From: Candidatus Brocadiaceae bacterium
GTDB lineage: Bacteria > Planctomycetota > Brocadiia > SM23-32
NCBI GenBank assembly: GCA_012728835.1
Contig: JAAYEJ010000049.1
Location: 1 to 35,732, forward strand
Length of the DNA stretch: 35,732 bases
Direction: 5' to 3'
Shown here: positions 34,243 to 35,732 of the stretch, piece after piece
Layout of the letters: every line of letters starts with the position of its first letter
Position numbering within the stretch: position 1 is the stretch's first letter
Translations under genes and position numbers: made by a program
Notes under the pieces: model-generated
What the model saw: only the letters and a program-made list of their open reading frames with translations
Databases searched by the model: none
What the model was told of the DNA's origin: nothing

Positions 34243-34519
34243 ACTGCGCAAGGCTCGGCGCTCATTGCCAGGCTCTCGGAAACCTGGCATGACCGCCAAG
34301 CGCCCTTCACACAAGAGGCCCTGGACGCCTGGACCCGCGACGTGCTCGGCACCGTCGACCTGGCTGACCCGCTGTCGGCGGAACCCGAGAGGCAATCCGG
34401 CGGAAAAGGCTGTCGTGTTCGCACTGGGCGCGACTGCCGACGGGGAGCAAGCTTACCGCCCCGGCGAAACAGAGCTTGACTTCCCATCGTACGGATGGTA
34501 CAAGACGTACGTTACGTAA
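34243..34519 (+). pseudogene. frameshifted 3' remnant of an unidentified gene
   Basis: Protein-like sequence runs in one frame from about 34243 to 34400 (ALIARLSETWHDRQAPFTQE, then ALDAWTRDVLGTVDLADPL) without a start codon and directly after a stop. It then appears to continue in another frame (AVVFALGATADGEQAYRPGE, then LDFPSYGWYKTYVT) to a TAA at 34519. The two pieces read like one C-terminal domain broken by a single frameshift and lacking its front. I do not recognise the family. The end overlaps the toxin-antitoxin promoter and repeats. Confidence 0.3.
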
Positions 34520-34523
34520 GGAT
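34476..34523 (+). promoter_or_regulatory. toxin-antitoxin promoter with four 9-bp repeats
   Basis: TTGACT (34476-34481), 17-bp spacer, TACAAG (34499-34504). Four consecutive 9-bp units begin at 34488, 34497, 34506 and 34515: CGTACGGAT, GGTACAAGA, CGTACGTTA, CGTAAGGAT, each with GTAC or GTAA at the same place. They cover the -10 box and the transcription start and end just before the antitoxin ribosome site. This fits an operator for autoregulation by the antitoxin. Confidence 0.5.
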
Positions 34524-34536
34524 AGGAGCATTTGCC

Positions 34537-34779
34537 GTGACCCGACTACCGATTACCGAAGCGCGCGATCACCTGGCCGACCTGGGCAACCGCGTCGCCC
34601 TGCGCGGCGAGCGCATCGTTGTTGAGCGCCGGGGCAGGAGCCTCTTCGCCCTGGTGCCCATGGAAGACGTGGACCTCCTGGAGCGGATGGAAGACGAGTG
34701 GGACCTTGAAGCCGTCCGCGAGCGGCTGAACGAGCCTGCGCGCCCCTTCGCCAGGGTCAAGAAGGAACTCGGCCTGTAG
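34537..34779 (+). CDS. antitoxin, Phd/YefM-like
   Basis: An 80-residue protein. The N-terminal VTRLPITEARDHLADLGNRV and ERIVVERRGRSLFALVPMED follow the Phd/YefM pattern: a DNA-binding beta-alpha unit in which the antitoxin dimerises. The charged C-terminus (DEWDLEAVRERLNEPARPF) would wrap the toxin. The start is a GTG with AGGAG 8 nt upstream; an ATG at 34495 is less likely because it lies before the predicted transcript start. The stop codon directly touches the toxin ATG. Confidence 0.88.
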   Translation: MTRLPITEARDHLADLGNRVALRGERIVVERRGRSLFALVPMEDVDLLERMEDEWDLEAVRERLNEPARPFARVKKELGL

Positions 34780-35043
34780 ATGGCCTACCGCGTCGAGATC
34801 AAGGCTTCCGCCATCAAGGAGATTGCGGCGCTGCCCAAACGCGAGCGACGCCGCGTCATTTCCGCCATTGAAGCCCTGGCCGACGACCCCCGCCCCGAAG
34901 GCACCCGCAAGCTCACCGGCGCCGAAGACGCCTATCGCGTGCGCGTCGGCGACTACCGCATTGTCTATCTGATACGTGACGACGTGCTGACAGTCTTCGT
35001 TGTCCGCGTAAGGCACCGCAGAGACGTTTACCGTCGAAGGTAG
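34780..35043 (+). CDS. toxin, RelE/ParE superfamily
   Basis: An 87-residue basic protein. YRVEIKASAIKEIAALPKRER is the typical first strand and helix. KLTGAEDAYRVRVGDYRIVYLI and FVVRVRHRRDVYRR form the core sheet with the Arg and Tyr residues used by RelE-type mRNA interferases at the ribosome. It starts immediately after the antitoxin stop (TAGATG), so translation is coupled. RelE-type mRNA cleavage is more likely than ParE-type gyrase inhibition given the RVRHRRDVY ending, but this is not proven. Confidence 0.9.
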   Translation: MAYRVEIKASAIKEIAALPKRERRRVISAIEALADDPRPEGTRKLTGAEDAYRVRVGDYRIVYLIRDDVLTVFVVRVRHRRDVYRRR

Positions 35044-35462
35044 CCCACGCCCTCCCGCTTGAGAACCGGCCCCGCGTTCCGTATCATCCTGTCACGTTCC
35101 GGCACGTCCGGGTGGCCGGCGTCAAACCGCCTCGGCGCCTGCCGTGTCCGGGCCGAGTTACGCCCGGTCGAGGGGAAGGCAACATGCCCGACCGAAGCGC
35201 AATCCTGGCGGCACTGAAGAACTTAGCCGCCGTCGCCGCAGAGCCGTTAAGCTGAAGCAAGGAACCCATGCGGACGAGCTGTTGCTGTGCCGATTCCTTG
35301 AGTCGAAGTGTGTCTCCGGGCCACTGTAGAAGTCACCGACGCAGACGAGCGGTCGCCTCTGTTCTGGCCCCCGCACGGGGAGTGATAGGATGGTCTTGAA
35401 AATGAGCAAAGAAAGGAAAGACTCTGAGCGTTTTCCGCTGCACGCTGTGGGCGGGCTACACG
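35044..35462. other. gene-free stretch before the insertion sequence
   Basis: No complete gene is supportable here. Two very short + strand frames have plausible ribosome sites: 35184-35255 (23 codons, MPDRSAILAALKNLAAVAAE) and 35390-35476 (28 codons, MVLKMSKERKDSERFPLHAV). The second ends inside the insertion-sequence terminus, as if a gene had been interrupted. Base composition is more mixed than in the surrounding genes, which fits an accessory junction. Confidence 0.35.
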
Positions 35463-35732
35463 TAGCAGCCCGCTGAAAAAGCCGCTTGACAGTGGCGGTA
35501 TAATAACGGTGGCTCGAGAAAGGATTGCACAGAATGTCGATGCGCAAGCGAAGCGGGCAGCGGCAGCAGGACCTGTGGGTCCCCACCGCGAAGATGCCGC
35601 AAGCACCCGGCCACCCGTTCTACCGCAAGCTCAATCAGCTCCTGGCCCGGCATGGATTCGACGACTTCGTCGAAGGGCTGTGCGCGAAGTTCTACCACGA
35701 CTCGCTCGGCCGGCCTTCGATCCCCCCGGGCG
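35463..35732 (+). mobile_element. left part of an IS1182-like insertion sequence
   Basis: The transposase start at 35534 and its upstream terminal region mark the left side of an insertion sequence whose right end lies beyond the window. The left boundary (AGCAGCCCGCTGAAAAAG around 35464) is a guess, because the matching inverted repeat cannot be seen. TTGACA (35486-35491) and TATAAT (35499-35504) both occur but only 7 bp apart. Confidence 0.55.
35534..35732 (+). CDS. IS1182-like transposase, N-terminal part (cut by window end)
   Basis: 66 codons are visible, still open at the window end. The segment HPFYRKLNQLLARHGFDDFV followed by CAKFYHDSLGRPSIPPG matches the N-terminal (DUF772) region of IS1182/IS5-related transposases. 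The catalytic DDE residues lie outside the window. The ATG at 35534 is listed; ATG 35540 is an alternative. No strong ribosome site is seen, which is common for transposases. Confidence 0.8.
   Translation, partial: MSMRKRSGQRQQDLWVPTAKMPQAPGHPFYRKLNQLLARHGFDDFVEGLCAKFYHDSLGRPSIPPG

Overview
The window is high-GC bacterial chromosome. Several features fit the PVC superphylum, most likely an anaerobic member of the Planctomycetota: a prepilin-like protein with an FTLIEL N-terminus and a C-terminal CDGH motif, a secreted formylglycine-generating-enzyme-like protein, a membrane-anchored PD40/TPR protein with a CxxCH motif, a pyruvate phosphate dikinase, a set of Wood-Ljungdahl-type methylene-tetrahydrofolate reductase genes, and an IS1182-like transposase. 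There is no 16S gene here, so the phylum is an inference. Many genes are preceded by readable sigma70-type promoters (TTGAC-like box, 16-18 bp, TA-N-N-AT-like box). These helped choose start codons.

Left part (1-9.7 kb). A gene-free GC-rich stretch leads to a candidate structured RNA (322-443) with a strong intrinsic terminator. Next comes a three-gene + strand operon: a GltD-like flavoprotein fused to ferredoxin and FlpD-like modules, MetV, and MetF. Together these look like a methylene-THF reductase with its own electron-input subunit. On the minus strand follow a lipoprotein-tsaB-uspA operon and ppdK with its own terminator and promoter.

Middle (9.7-25.4 kb). A sugar-metabolism block holds an FGGY xylulokinase-like kinase (-), an aldo/keto reductase and a Gfo/Idh/MocA oxidoreductase (+), and a nagA plus galactokinase-like GHMP kinase operon (-). 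A valine tRNA with an unusual C33 is followed by a Lon homologue that has lost both residues of its protease Ser-Lys dyad, then rdgB. aroA (-) and the PD40/TPR protein (+) diverge from back-to-back promoters. A CnoX/YbbN-like thioredoxin-TPR protein (-) has an 18-bp palindrome at its promoter. A cold-shock protein gene has a leader of about 295 nt and a clear terminator.

Right part (25.5-35.7 kb). A 1032-residue lipoprotein of unknown function is followed by a tightly coupled minus-strand operon: prepilin-like protein, BtuF-type binding protein, radical SAM enzyme, FecCD-type permease, ABC ATPase. Then come a secreted FGE-sulfatase-domain protein, a frameshifted gene remnant, a Phd/RelE-type toxin-antitoxin pair with 9-bp repeats over its promoter, and the left part of an IS1182-like insertion sequence cut by the window end.

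The observations most worth following are the protease-dead Lon, the methylene-THF reductase operon with its fused electron-transfer subunit, the ABC operon containing a radical SAM enzyme and a prepilin-like protein, and the candidate structured RNA at the left end.
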